This document shows positions 17,269 to 26,483 of a DNA stretch of 64,000 nucleotides, piece after piece; positions within the stretch are counted from its first letter, which is position 1, and every line of letters starts with the position of its first letter. The stretch comes from JBKECF01 sp047974375 (GTDB lineage: Bacteria > Bacillota > Clostridia > Lachnospirales > CAMZNU01), in assembly GCA_047974375.1 (NCBI GenBank), contig JBKECF010000095.1, positions 45,376 through 109,375 of the forward strand, read 5' to 3'. A model generated the notes under the pieces. The model ran no database searches. It was not told where the DNA came from and saw only the letters and a list, made by a program, of their open reading frames with translations. The translations under genes were made by a program, and so were the position numbers.

Positions 17269-19848
17269 ATGAAAATACTAAATGACCTTTTAGAAGATAA
17301 AGGTGGAAATTATATACTACCCTTTCTATGGATGCATGGGGAGAATCATGAAATTATTAGGGAAGAGATTAATAAAATAGAAGAATGTGGGATTAAGGAA
17401 ATATGCATAGAATCAAGGCCCCACCCAGATTTTTGTGGAGATGGCTGGTGGGAGGATTTAGATTTTATAATAAGTGAGGCAAAAAAAAGAAATATGCTAG
17501 TTTGGGTACTAGATGATGATAAATTTCCTACAGGTCATGGAAATGGTAGTTATAAAAACAAATATCCAGAGCTTTCCAAAGTATATTTAGCAGAAAGGCA
17601 CGTGGATGTGGTTGGACCTACAAAGGAAAGTGCTCTTCTAATAAATCCTTTTTTAGGTGAAGATGGTAAGTTAATAGGTGTAGTTGCTTGTAAAAAAACT
17701 AATACTGAAACTCTAGAGGTATGTCAGAAGGATTATATTGATTTAAGTAATAAAGTACATAATGGCTTTGTGTATTTCGACTTACCAGAGGGTCGCTATA
17801 GAATATTTGTAATTTTTACAACTCAAAAAAACGGAGGTAGAGATAACTATATAAATTTAATAGATGAAAAGTCTGTAAGAGTTTTAATTGATGAAGTCTA
17901 TGAAAAACATTATAGCCGCTATAAAGCTGATTTTGGAAAAACCTTTGCTGGTTTTTTTTCAGACGAACCTGAACTAGGCAATACTTTGGGCTACAGTTTT
18001 AAGGAAAAACTAGGCAATAGCGATGTAAAATTACCATGGAGTGAGAGATTATATACAGAGCTTGTTGAAAAATGGGGCGATGATTTTCTTGTCAATTTGC
18101 CAGCGCTATGGCATCCCATGGAACAAAAAACTAATTCCATAAGAAGTGAGTATATGGATATTCTTACTAAGTTGATATACAAATGTTTTTCTGGTCAAAT
18201 TGGCAGTTGGTGTGAGAAACACGGAGTAGAATATATTGGTCATATTATAGAAGATGACAATGCACATAGCAGATTAGGCTGTAGTGTTGGCCATTATTTT
18301 AGGGAACAAAAAGGTCAGCATATGTCGGGAATAGATGTTGTCCATTTTCAAATAATGCCAGGCTTTGAAGAAAAAATTCATCAATGGATTGCTGGTGATG
18401 CTGATGGGGAGTTTTTTCATTTTGCCTTAGGAAAAATGGGAAGCTCGGCAGCTCATATAGATTCAAAGAAAAATGGACGTGCATTGTGTGAGATATTTGG
18501 GAACTATGGTTGGGCTGAAGGTGTGTCATTAATGGAGTGGCTAACAAATCACATGGTAGTTCGTGGCATAAATAATTTTGTTCCTCATGCTTTTTCTCCG
18601 CTTTTTCCAGACAAAGATTGCCCACCCCATTTTTATGCTAGGGGAAATAATCCTCAATTTAAATTTTTTGCTCAATTAATGAAATATATGAATAGGCTGT
18701 GCCACTTAATAAGTAATGGTAGGCATATTGCTAATGTAGCTGTTTTATACCATGGAGAAATGGAGTGGTGTAACGAGGATTATATGCTTTTTCAAAAACC
18801 TGTTAGAAAATTAATGGAGGCACAGCTGGATTGCGATGTAATTCCTATAGATGTACTTAAGTGTGCTAGTGTTAAAAACAGAAAATTATTAATTAATAAT
18901 GAAGTTTTTGACTGCTTAGTAATACCCTATTGCAAAGTAATCCCCAAAGGGATTGTAGATTTCATTTTAAAAAATAGCACAACAGATTTTAAAATTTACA
19001 TTATGGATAAATTTCCAGAATATGACGAAAAAGATAATTTTATATCGCTATTACCTAGTGAGAATCTAGAGGTAATTAACTTAAATGATTTAGGAATGGA
19101 GATACATAATAAGTTTATTCCGCCTTTAACTTTCAATAATCACTATAAATATTTAAGGACTTATTGTTACGAACATAGGGATGGTAGAGTACATTTGTTT
19201 TTTAATGAAAGTTTTAGTAAAAGAGAAGAATTTGAATTTACATTTAATTTAGGGGAATATGATTCTGTAATTGAATATGACCCTATGATTAATAAATGCC
19301 AAAAAATAAAAATAATTAACAATACCTATAGTTTAGCTTTAGAACCAGGAGAATTTAAAGTTTTAATACCTTCGAAGGAAGATGCAGGAAGTAAAAAGGT
19401 TAACAAGTTAATTGGGCAAGAGGAAATAAATTGTCAGTGGAATGTAGCCTTACTAAATGCCCAAGGCATTTTTGAAGAAAAACTAAAGTTAAATCCGGAA
19501 GATGGACTACCTAACATGAATGGCAAAGATTATTTTAGTGACTACACAGGAGTATATAAATATACAGGTTATGTTAATGTAGATAAAAAAGAAAATTTAG
19601 TTTATAAATTGCTTTTTCCGAAATTTGGAGATTGTGCAGAAGTGTATATAAATGGAGTTAATATGGGTAAGTTGTTGTCTAGCCCTAAAAGGATTAATGT
19701 AACAGATGAAATAATTTTTGGAACAAATGAATTAATAGTGGAAATTACAAATACATTAGTATGGTCAATAAAGGATGGTGCATCTACCCATATGCAAGTT
19801 GATGCTACAGGGCTAAGTGAAAATCCTATTTTAGAAATGTACAAATAG
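17269..19848 (+). CDS. Large glycoside hydrolase, GH106-like TIM-barrel protein
   Basis: The 859-residue protein has a TIM-barrel-like N-terminal half with FLWMHGEN (about 22-29), VLDDDKFPTGHG (about 84-95), FFSDEPELGN (about 232-241) and VKLPWSERL near 255. It has a beta-rich C-terminal part with a galactose-binding-like end. The SDEPE and LPW blocks resemble GH106 alpha-L-rhamnosidases and related uncharacterised glycosidases. The Glu/Asp in SDEPE is a candidate catalytic residue. I chose the ATG at 17269, preceded by GGAGG, over an in-frame TTG at 17245. No signal peptide is present. The substrate is uncertain. Confidence 0.65.
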   Translation: MKILNDLLEDKGGNYILPFLWMHGENHEIIREEINKIEECGIKEICIESRPHPDFCGDGWWEDLDFIISEAKKRNMLVWVLDDDKFPTGHGNGSYKNKYPELSKVYLAERHVDVVGPTKESALLINPFLGEDGKLIGVVACKKTNTETLEVCQKDYIDLSNKVHNGFVYFDLPEGRYRIFVIFTTQKNGGRDNYINLIDEKSVRVLIDEVYEKHYSRYKADFGKTFAGFFSDEPELGNTLGYSFKEKLGNSDVKLPWSERLYTELVEKWGDDFLVNLPALWHPMEQKTNSIRSEYMDILTKLIYKCFSGQIGSWCEKHGVEYIGHIIEDDNAHSRLGCSVGHYFREQKGQHMSGIDVVHFQIMPGFEEKIHQWIAGDADGEFFHFALGKMGSSAAHIDSKKNGRALCEIFGNYGWAEGVSLMEWLTNHMVVRGINNFVPHAFSPLFPDKDCPPHFYARGNNPQFKFFAQLMKYMNRLCHLISNGRHIANVAVLYHGEMEWCNEDYMLFQKPVRKLMEAQLDCDVIPIDVLKCASVKNRKLLINNEVFDCLVIPYCKVIPKGIVDFILKNSTTDFKIYIMDKFPEYDEKDNFISLLPSENLEVINLNDLGMEIHNKFIPPLTFNNHYKYLRTYCYEHRDGRVHLFFNESFSKREEFEFTFNLGEYDSVIEYDPMINKCQKIKIINNTYSLALEPGEFKVLIPSKEDAGSKKVNKLIGQEEINCQWNVALLNAQGIFEEKLKLNPEDGLPNMNGKDYFSDYTGVYKYTGYVNVDKKENLVYKLLFPKFGDCAEVYINGVNMGKLLSSPKRINVTDEIIFGTNELIVEITNTLVWSIKDGASTHMQVDATGLSENPILEMYK

Positions 19849-19858
19849 TGAGGTTAAA

Positions 19859-20884
19859 ATGATTGAATTAAATGAAAAAACAATAGAAAAATATTTACCG
19901 TATTATCGTTATCCTAAGGAAGTATTAAGTGGTAGTGGAATAGATAATTCCTTCGATTCTATGGGCGTAGATATACCCTTTGTATTTTATCACAATGGAT
20001 TATTTTATATGTTGCACACGGGCTTCGACGGTAGGGGATATCAATCGGCATTAGCCACCAGTGAGAATTTAATAGACTGGAAGTTCAAAGGGATAATTTT
20101 AGGGAGAAACAATAAAAGTTGGAATAAAAATGGAGGAGCGGCAACGTGGATTATAAAAGAAAGTGACAGTATTTGGGATGTTCCGAAATTAAAAAAAATA
20201 AATAATAAATATTGGATGGTGTACCACGCATACCCTGACACTGGATATGAAGCTGGACCTGCAGAAATAGGGTTAGCATGGTGCGATGATGAAGAACTAT
20301 TAGAGTGGAATTATTTAGAAAAACCCGTTTTTTCGTGGAGGGATGGGGGAAAATGGGAGCAAGGTGGACTTTACAAGGCATGCATCATAGAAAATAATGG
20401 AGTATGGCATTTATTTTATAATGCAAAGGATACACAGGAAAGATGGATAGAGCAAACAGGTATGGCATATTCTAAAGATTTATTTAACTGGACTAGATGC
20501 AAGTTTAACCCTATAATAAAAGTGAATAAAGAGTCTTGGGATGAAAGATTTGTGTCAGACCCCTGTATAGTTAGAGATAAAGATTTATGGATTAATTACT
20601 ATTTTGGATATGGAAAAGTATATGAAGATGGCTATGCACATGCTCAAGGCGGACTTGCTTTTTCTAAGGATTTAATAAAGTGGGAAAAAGTAAAAGAACC
20701 TATTTTGCCCTATGGTCATAAAGGCTCAATAGACAGTGGTCATGCACATAAATCATCTGTTTTATTTTATAATGGTACTTTATATCATTTTTATTGTGGT
20801 ACAAGACCTTTTAAAAATGGGGATAAGACAAAAATATTTGGGGAGTATAGGACAATATGTTTGGCTAAGAAGGGAGTAATATGA
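19859..20884 (+). CDS. Five-bladed beta-propeller glycosidase (GH43/GH32/GH130-like)
   Basis: The 341-residue protein shows blade-like repeats (VDIPFVFYHNGLFYMLHTG, a KINNKYWMVYHA unit, a VWHLFYNAKD unit and a final GTLYHFYCG unit). These are characteristic of the five-bladed propeller glycosidases that include arabinanases, fructosidases and mannoside phosphorylases. An early Asp (VDIPF) and acidic residues near FVSDP could be catalytic, but I cannot fix the family. It has no signal peptide. Its stop codon overlaps the beta-galactosidase start (ATGA), indicating translational coupling. A degraded paralogue lies at 13186-13515. Confidence 0.75.
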   Translation: MIELNEKTIEKYLPYYRYPKEVLSGSGIDNSFDSMGVDIPFVFYHNGLFYMLHTGFDGRGYQSALATSENLIDWKFKGIILGRNNKSWNKNGGAATWIIKESDSIWDVPKLKKINNKYWMVYHAYPDTGYEAGPAEIGLAWCDDEELLEWNYLEKPVFSWRDGGKWEQGGLYKACIIENNGVWHLFYNAKDTQERWIEQTGMAYSKDLFNWTRCKFNPIIKVNKESWDERFVSDPCIVRDKDLWINYYFGYGKVYEDGYAHAQGGLAFSKDLIKWEKVKEPILPYGHKGSIDSGHAHKSSVLFYNGTLYHFYCGTRPFKNGDKTKIFGEYRTICLAKKGVI

Positions 20885-22923
20885 GTAAAAAATATTTATT
20901 TTCGGAACTAGAAGGATTTATACACGGTGGTGACTATAATCCAGAACAATGGTTAGACAGACCGGATATTTTAGAAAAAGACATAGTAATGATGAAAAAG
21001 GCAAAGGTAAATGCCGTTACACTAGGAGTTTTTTCTTGGTCTATGTATGAGTTTGAAGAAGGTGTTTATAATTTCCAGTGGTTAAGTGATATTATGGATA
21101 ATTTATTTAAAAATAATATTTATACTATTTTAGCAACACCGTCAGGGGCAAGACCAGCATGGCTCGATAAAAAATATCCTGAGGCAATGAGAGTTGGTAA
21201 AGATGGTCTTAGAAATCATCACGGTGTTAGACATAATCACTGTATGTCATCTTTGGAATATAGAAGAAAAGTAAAAGAAATGGATAGTAAGTTAGGAGAA
21301 AATTTCGGAGAACATCCAGGACTTTTGCTTTATCATATTTCTAATGAATTTGGTGGGGAATGTTATTGCCCACAATGTGTTGAAAAATTCCAAGGGTATT
21401 TAAGGAATAAATTTAAGGATATAGAGACTTTAAATAAAGCGTGGTGGACTGTTTTTTGGAGCCACAGATATAATGATTTTGAACAAATTGAGCCACCTTT
21501 TGCCAATGGGGAAGGTAGCGTAATGGGTTTAAATTTGGAGTGGAAACGCTTTACAACATGGAATACAACGGATTTTATGAAATTGGAAATAGATACTTTA
21601 AAAAGTATTTCGCCAAATGTTCCTGTAACAACAAATTTTATGACATTGTACAATGGCTTAGACTATAGGAAACTGGCAAATGAAATAGATATAATATCTT
21701 GGGATAGCTACCCTAGGTTTAATAATAATGAAGAAACAATGCATGATACCATGCTAGAAAATGCTTTTAACCATGAATTAATGCGTTCTATGAAGAAGGA
21801 TAGACCTTTCATGCTTATGGAAAGCACACCAAGTTTGGTAAATTGGCATGACTACAATAAATTAAAAAGGCCAAATGTACATAAGTTGGCAAGTATACAA
21901 GCTATCGCTTGTGGATCTGACACAGTGCAATATTTTCAATGGAGAAAAAGCAGAGGCTCTTTTGAACAGTATCATGGGGCTGTAGTGGACCATTTAGGTA
22001 CTGATGACACAAGAGTTTTTAAAGAAGTTGAAAATGTAGGGAATTATCTAGAAAAAATATCAAAAGTAGCAGGAACTACAATAAAGTCTAAAGTAGCATT
22101 AATTTTTGATTGGGATAATAGATGGGCAATACAAGATGCAAAGGCTTTAAGTAATGCAACAAAAAAATATGAAGAAACTTCTATTGACATATGGAAAGAG
22201 TTCACTTCCATGGGCGTGCATATGGATATTATTTCCTCGGAGGATGATTTTAGGGAGTATGATGTAATTGTTGCACCTATGTTGTATCTTTTACAGCCTA
22301 ATGTAGCAAATAACTTGAAAGAGTTTGTTATAAAAGGTGGACAACTTCTAGGAACTTACTTTACAGGTTATGTTGACGAAAATCAATTATGTTACCTTGG
22401 TGGATTTCCAGGTGATGGATTATCAGAAGTGTTTGGTATAGTTAGTGAAGAAATAGATACGCTGTATCCAGAGGAGAGTAATAGAATAAGTTTCAAAAAT
22501 GGCTTTAGTTCATGGGAAACAAAGGATTATGCAGAAGTGTTACGTGTGAAAGACGCTAAGGTTATTGGGACTTATACAAAGGAATTTTATAGTGGCAAGG
22601 CTGCAGTTACATGTAATTGTCTTGGCAATGGTAAAGCTTACTATGTAGCAGCAAGAAGCGGTGCCAATCAAATGAGGGAACTTTTTGTTACAATGCTTAA
22701 AGATGCCAATATACAGATGAAAACGTTACCTAAGGAAATTGAGTATCATATGAGAAGTTGGGAAGAATATGAGTATGAATTTTACTTAAATAATAGTGAC
22801 AAAGAAGTAGAAATTAAAGACCTAAAGGGTATGGATTTGATTACAAATACTTTAATAACAGGCAGTAAAAAATTAGACGCATATGATGTGCTAGTTGTAG
22901 AAAAAAGTAAATCTAGTTTTTAA
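20881..22923 (+). CDS. Beta-galactosidase, glycoside hydrolase family 42
   Basis: The 680-residue retaining enzyme hydrolyses beta-D-galactosides. The GH42 start FIHGGDYNPEQW is at about 13-24. The acid/base Glu156 lies in ISNEFGG and the nucleophile Glu314 in LMESTPS. The cysteine cluster C161-x-C163-x-x-C166 suggests the family zinc site, and a trimerisation-like and C-terminal beta domain follow. There is no signal peptide, so it acts on imported oligosaccharides. It overlaps the upstream glycosidase gene by four bases and is followed by a strong terminator. GH42 enzymes commonly act on short galacto-oligosaccharides from pectin side chains. Confidence 0.93.
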   Translation: MSKKYLFSELEGFIHGGDYNPEQWLDRPDILEKDIVMMKKAKVNAVTLGVFSWSMYEFEEGVYNFQWLSDIMDNLFKNNIYTILATPSGARPAWLDKKYPEAMRVGKDGLRNHHGVRHNHCMSSLEYRRKVKEMDSKLGENFGEHPGLLLYHISNEFGGECYCPQCVEKFQGYLRNKFKDIETLNKAWWTVFWSHRYNDFEQIEPPFANGEGSVMGLNLEWKRFTTWNTTDFMKLEIDTLKSISPNVPVTTNFMTLYNGLDYRKLANEIDIISWDSYPRFNNNEETMHDTMLENAFNHELMRSMKKDRPFMLMESTPSLVNWHDYNKLKRPNVHKLASIQAIACGSDTVQYFQWRKSRGSFEQYHGAVVDHLGTDDTRVFKEVENVGNYLEKISKVAGTTIKSKVALIFDWDNRWAIQDAKALSNATKKYEETSIDIWKEFTSMGVHMDIISSEDDFREYDVIVAPMLYLLQPNVANNLKEFVIKGGQLLGTYFTGYVDENQLCYLGGFPGDGLSEVFGIVSEEIDTLYPEESNRISFKNGFSSWETKDYAEVLRVKDAKVIGTYTKEFYSGKAAVTCNCLGNGKAYYVAARSGANQMRELFVTMLKDANIQMKTLPKEIEYHMRSWEEYEYEFYLNNSDKEVEIKDLKGMDLITNTLITGSKKLDAYDVLVVEKSKSSF

Positions 22924-22939
22924 CGAAGTTAGCACTATT

Positions 22940-22981
22940 AAATCCATGGAACTGGCAGACGGGCCCATGGATTTTGCTTTT
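22940..22981 (+). terminator. Rho-independent terminator of the glycosidase operon
   Basis: A perfect 10-bp stem AAATCCATGG/CCATGGATTT is followed by a T-rich stretch. It lies 16 bases after the beta-galactosidase stop. Confidence 0.85.
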
Positions 22982-23072
22982 CCTCTATTATAGAAAAAAA
23001 GGTAATATAGACAGTTTATAGACTTGGAGATATTATATATATAGACAAAAAACTTAGAAAAGGAGTTAAATT

Positions 23073-23891
23073 ATGAATTATAAAATGAACAATCAAAATG
23101 AAATACCCAAACTAGGTTACGGCGTATTTAAAATGGAAAATAATGACAGTTCTAAAAACTCTATTTTAAATGCGCTGGAAGCAGGATACAGACATATCGA
23201 TACGGCGGCGATTTACGGTAACGAGGAACAAGTTGGTAGAGCGATAAAAGAGTCTGGCTTAAAACGTGAAGAAATTTTTGTTACGACTAAACTTTGGAAC
23301 GAGGATATGCGTCAGGAAACCGAATGGGATGCCATTAATAAAAGTTTAGAGCTACTTCAACTGGATTATGTAGACTTATATTTAATTCATTGGCCAGTAA
23401 AAGATAAATATATTAATGCATATAAAAAGTTAGAAGAGATGTTAGAAAAAGGTTTAAGTAAAAATATAGGCGTTAGTAATTTTCAAATTAATCATTTGAA
23501 AGAATTAGAGGAAAAAACAAAAATAGTTCCTGTAGTAAATCAGATAGAACTACATCCCTATTTAACACAAAAAGAATTGTTAAACTATTGTAAAGAGAAA
23601 AATATTATAGTAGAAGCATGGAGCCCTTTAGGTGCTACAAAAAATGATTTACTACAAAATGAAGTATTAAAAGATATTGGCAAAAAATATAACAAGAGTG
23701 TAGCACAGGTTATGTTAAGATGGGATATTGAGAATGGAGTATTACCATTACCAAAGTCTGCAAACAAAGGAAGAATTGAAGAGAATTTTCAGATTTTTGA
23801 CTTCTCTCTTTCTAAAGAAGAAATACAATTAGTGGATAATTTAAATAAGAATGAACGTGTAGGAGCAAATCCAGATACCTTTACATTTTAA
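23073..23891 (+). CDS. Aldo/keto reductase
   Basis: The 272-residue NADPH-dependent oxidoreductase has the full AKR tetrad: Asp43 and Tyr48 in HIDTAAIYGNE, Lys73 in TTKLW and His106 in LIHWP. The C-terminal cofactor loop (PLPKSANKGRIEENFQIFDF) is also present. It resembles the 2,5-diketo-gluconate/glyoxal reductase group that reduces small aldehydes, ketones or keto sugars. It has an AAAGGAG ribosome site and stands between terminators, so it is probably its own transcription unit. A role in handling aldehydes from sugar breakdown is only an inference from location. Confidence 0.93.
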   Translation: MNYKMNNQNEIPKLGYGVFKMENNDSSKNSILNALEAGYRHIDTAAIYGNEEQVGRAIKESGLKREEIFVTTKLWNEDMRQETEWDAINKSLELLQLDYVDLYLIHWPVKDKYINAYKKLEEMLEKGLSKNIGVSNFQINHLKELEEKTKIVPVVNQIELHPYLTQKELLNYCKEKNIIVEAWSPLGATKNDLLQNEVLKDIGKKYNKSVAQVMLRWDIENGVLPLPKSANKGRIEENFQIFDFSLSKEEIQLVDNLNKNERVGANPDTFTF

Positions 23892-23925
23892 ATAAGTGGG
23901 GCTGTTTTGAAATAAAAAATACTAT

Positions 23926-23997
23926 CAAGTCAATAGACCTATCGTCAGTGGAGGTACAAGCTCCCAATAACGGATAGGTCTATTGACTTGTTTTTTT
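23926..23997 (+). repeat. Dispersed repeat family 1, copy b: perfect hairpin followed by T run
   Basis: Perfect 18-bp arms CAAGTCAATAGACCTATC and GATAGGTCTATTGACTTG flank a 29-base loop and are followed by seven T residues. It lies just after the aldo/keto reductase gene and could act as its terminator. The right arm is the conserved right end of family 1; here both ends are of the right-end type, in inverted orientation. Confidence 0.8.
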
Positions 23998-24024
23998 AAT
24001 GCTTAAGTTGATGACATTGCCTTA

Positions 24025-24092
24025 GCGGTAAAGCAAGGCTTTACGAGCAATGGTTTGGGGCAAATCACCAAGGTTTTTTCCCCAACAGACCC
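24025..24092 (+). repeat. Dispersed repeat family 2, partial copy b
   Basis: This stretch shares TTGGGGCAAATCACCAAGG and a following pyrimidine-rich block with the copies at 2862-2980 (inverted) and 51137-51298. The 337-bp gap 23892-24228 is otherwise occupied by family 1 copy b and an A+T-rich promoter-like region (TTGACT at 24152). Confidence 0.55.
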
Positions 24093-24228
24093 TTTCTCAT
24101 AAAATAATGAAGATTAAATAACATTGAGGTTTATAATAATGTGGTATATACTTGACTTTAGTAAGAATAGTTTTAGTTAAAGAAAAGTAAAACAATAATT
24201 TATAATATTTAATGGGAGGTGCTATAAC

Positions 24229-25656
24229 TTGGAAGAAAAATTAGCAGAGTCAATATTAAATGAATTTTGCTATTTAAACAGTGACGTTGACAAAATTCTA
24301 AAGGAACAACTGGCAAAGGATAATAACAAAATAATAGTTTTAGATGATGATCCAACAGGAGTACAAACGGTTCACAATGTATCGGTGTACACGGATTGGA
24401 CAGAGGAAAGCATTAGAAGAGGATTTTTAGAAGAAAGCAAAGTATTTTATATTTTAACTAATTCTCGTGGTTTAATTATTCAGGAAACAACAGATGTACA
24501 CAAAGAAATTGCAAAGAATATTAATAAAGTGGCAAAGGAATTAAGTAAGGATTATTTTATAATAAGTCGAGGCGATTCCACTTTAAGAGGTCACTATCCT
24601 TTGGAAACTCAAATATTAAAAGAGGAAATAGAAAAAAATAACGAATATAAAATTGATGGCGAAATTATTTGCCCTTTTTTTAAAGAAGGTGGTAGATATA
24701 CGATTAATAATGTTCACTATGTAAAATATGGTAGTGAATTAGTACCGGCAGGAGACACAGAATTTGCCAAGGATAAAACCTTTGGATACAAATCATCAAA
24801 TTTATGCCAATATATAGAGGAAAAAACAAAGGGTGAATATAGTGCGGATAGTGTTACTTGCATATCTTTAGAGAGCTTAAGGGATATGGACATTGACTTT
24901 ATAGTTGAGCAATTATTAAAGGTAGAAAACTTCAACAAAATTATTGTAAATGCAATAGATGACATAGATGTGAAAATATTCGCCATAGCATTGTACAAGG
25001 CTATGTTTCAAGGGAAACATTTTATGTTTAGAACAGCGGCAGCTTTTGTAAAGGCAGTAGGTAATATAAGTAGTAAATCCCTTTTAACTAAAAACGAAAT
25101 GATTGTAAAAAACAAGTCTAATGGTGGAATTATTGTTGTTGGTTCTCATACAAATAAAACTACTATGCAGTTGGAGGAACTTAAAAAAATTCCAAATATA
25201 ATTAGTATTGAAATGAATTCCGATTTAGTTTTAGAGGATATATTGGAAGATGAAGTAAAGACTATTGTTAATAAATGTGAGAAGCATATTTTGGAAGGGA
25301 AAACAGTTGTAGTTTATACAAAAAGAATTCTCTTATCTATAGCAAATGATACAAAAGAGGCGGCGTTAATTCGTTCGGTGAAAATTTCCCGTGCGGTTCA
25401 ATCCATAATAGGTACATTAAAGGTGACTCCAAGTTTTGTAGTGGCAAAAGGTGGCATTACATCTAGTGATATAGGTACAAAGGCTTTAGGGGTGAAAAGA
25501 GCTTTAGTTATTGGGCAAATAAGACCAGGTATTCCAGTGTGGCAAACAGGTGAGGAAAGTAAATTTCCAAATATTCCTTATATTATTTTCCCAGGTAACG
25601 TGGGTGAGGCTAGTACTCTTAGGGAAGCTGTAGAAATTTTAATAGGAATATATTAA
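24229..25656 (+). CDS. Four-carbon acid sugar kinase-like protein (DUF1537/OtnK family)
   Basis: The 475-residue protein has both halves of the DUF1537 fold. The N-terminal acidic motif LDDDPTGVQT is at about 38-47 and the SRGDSTLRGHYPLE block at 113-126. The C-terminal nucleotide-binding block KGGITSSDIG starts at residue 407. Characterised relatives phosphorylate threonate, erythronate or 3-oxo-tetronate with ATP. The start is TTG at 24229, fixed by GGGAGGT eight bases upstream. It heads a cluster with a TRAP transporter and DUF849 enzyme, which supports a role in sugar-acid catabolism. The usual partners OtnC, OtnI and PdxA2 are not in this window, so the substrate is open. Confidence 0.88.
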   Translation: MEEKLAESILNEFCYLNSDVDKILKEQLAKDNNKIIVLDDDPTGVQTVHNVSVYTDWTEESIRRGFLEESKVFYILTNSRGLIIQETTDVHKEIAKNINKVAKELSKDYFIISRGDSTLRGHYPLETQILKEEIEKNNEYKIDGEIICPFFKEGGRYTINNVHYVKYGSELVPAGDTEFAKDKTFGYKSSNLCQYIEEKTKGEYSADSVTCISLESLRDMDIDFIVEQLLKVENFNKIIVNAIDDIDVKIFAIALYKAMFQGKHFMFRTAAAFVKAVGNISSKSLLTKNEMIVKNKSNGGIIVVGSHTNKTTMQLEELKKIPNIISIEMNSDLVLEDILEDEVKTIVNKCEKHILEGKTVVVYTKRILLSIANDTKEAALIRSVKISRAVQSIIGTLKVTPSFVVAKGGITSSDIGTKALGVKRALVIGQIRPGIPVWQTGEESKFPNIPYIIFPGNVGEASTLREAVEILIGIY

Positions 25657-25687
25657 ATTTGTGCAAAACTTACAAATTAGTTTTAAT

Positions 25688-25735
25688 ATTAACGTTAAAA
25701 TTGACGATTTGATTTTAAGAAATTTGGTTTATAAT
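25688..25735 (+). promoter_or_regulatory. Possible promoter with AACGTT palindrome before the racemase-like gene
   Basis: A TATAAT hexamer at 25730-25735 lies 55 bases before the ATG. Upstream, at 25688-25701, is the near-palindrome ATTAACGTTAAAAT. Its inverse, with 13 of 14 identical bases, occurs inside the ppdK leader (34049-34062, minus strand). No well-spaced -35 is seen; TTGACG at 25701 is 23 bases from the -10. The palindrome may be an operator. Confidence 0.35.
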
Positions 25736-25790
25736 GAAAGTAAGGAGAAAGTTGGATGTTAAACATCCTATGTTATACAAAGGAGGAAAT

Positions 25791-26462
25791 ATGAAAGTTG
25801 GTTTGGTTTATACAAGTACAACACCAGAATTAATTGACCTTGTTGAAAAGGAAGTTAGAAGTCAATTAGGCAACAAGGCTGAATTAATTAGTTACAAGGA
25901 CCCATCTATATTAGCAGATGTAAGGGAGGCAGGTTTTGTTACTTCCAAGGTAGCTGCAAAGCTTATATCTTTGTACATGGATGCTGTTAAAGAAGATGCA
26001 GATGCAATAATTAATCTTTGCTCATCTGTAGGTGAAGTAGCGGATTGTGTACAAAATGTGGCAAAGTATATAGGTATTCCAATTGTAAGAGTTGATGAAG
26101 AAATGTGTAGAGAAGCTGTAAGAAGTGGAAGGAAAATAGCTGTAATGGCTACATTACCTACAACTTTAGAGCCAACTAAAAATACAATTTTAAGAGTGGC
26201 ACGAGAAATGGGTAAAAACGTAGAGTTAGTCGATGCCTTAGTAGAAGGTGCTTTTGGCTTAAATCAAAATGAATTTAAAGAGCTAATGGCAAAAAAAGCT
26301 AAAGAGGTTTCTGGTGGAGTAGATGTAATATTATTTGCACAGGGCTCTATGGCGTATTGCGAGGAATATATAAGTGATCTGTGCAAAAAAACTGTATTAT
26401 CAAGTCCACGTTTTGGAGCTATTGCTTTAAAAAATGCACTAGTTTCAAAGGGGAGTATGTAG
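25791..26462 (+). CDS. Aspartate/glutamate racemase-superfamily protein
   Basis: The 223-residue protein begins MKVGLVYTSTTPELID and has the two-domain layout of the Asp/Glu/hydantoin racemase superfamily. Candidate catalytic cysteines are Cys77 (INLCSSVGE) and Cys190 (GSMAYCEE), one per half. I chose the ATG at 25791 because an AGGAGG site lies six bases upstream; an in-frame ATG at 25734 overlaps the promoter hexamer. It lies between the DUF1537 gene and the TRAP binding-protein gene, so it may isomerise an intermediate or substrate of this pathway. Its exact reaction is unknown. Confidence 0.8.
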   Translation: MKVGLVYTSTTPELIDLVEKEVRSQLGNKAELISYKDPSILADVREAGFVTSKVAAKLISLYMDAVKEDADAIINLCSSVGEVADCVQNVAKYIGIPIVRVDEEMCREAVRSGRKIAVMATLPTTLEPTKNTILRVAREMGKNVELVDALVEGAFGLNQNEFKELMAKKAKEVSGGVDVILFAQGSMAYCEEYISDLCKKTVLSSPRFGAIALKNALVSKGSM

Positions 26463-26483
26463 TTAAATTAGGAGGGGTTTAAA

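Noticed and set aside
25734..25790. Upstream ATG at 25734 as start of the racemase-like protein
   Set aside because: It overlaps the TATAAT hexamer and lacks a ribosome site, whereas ATG 25791 has AGGAGG and begins at the family's usual first strand.
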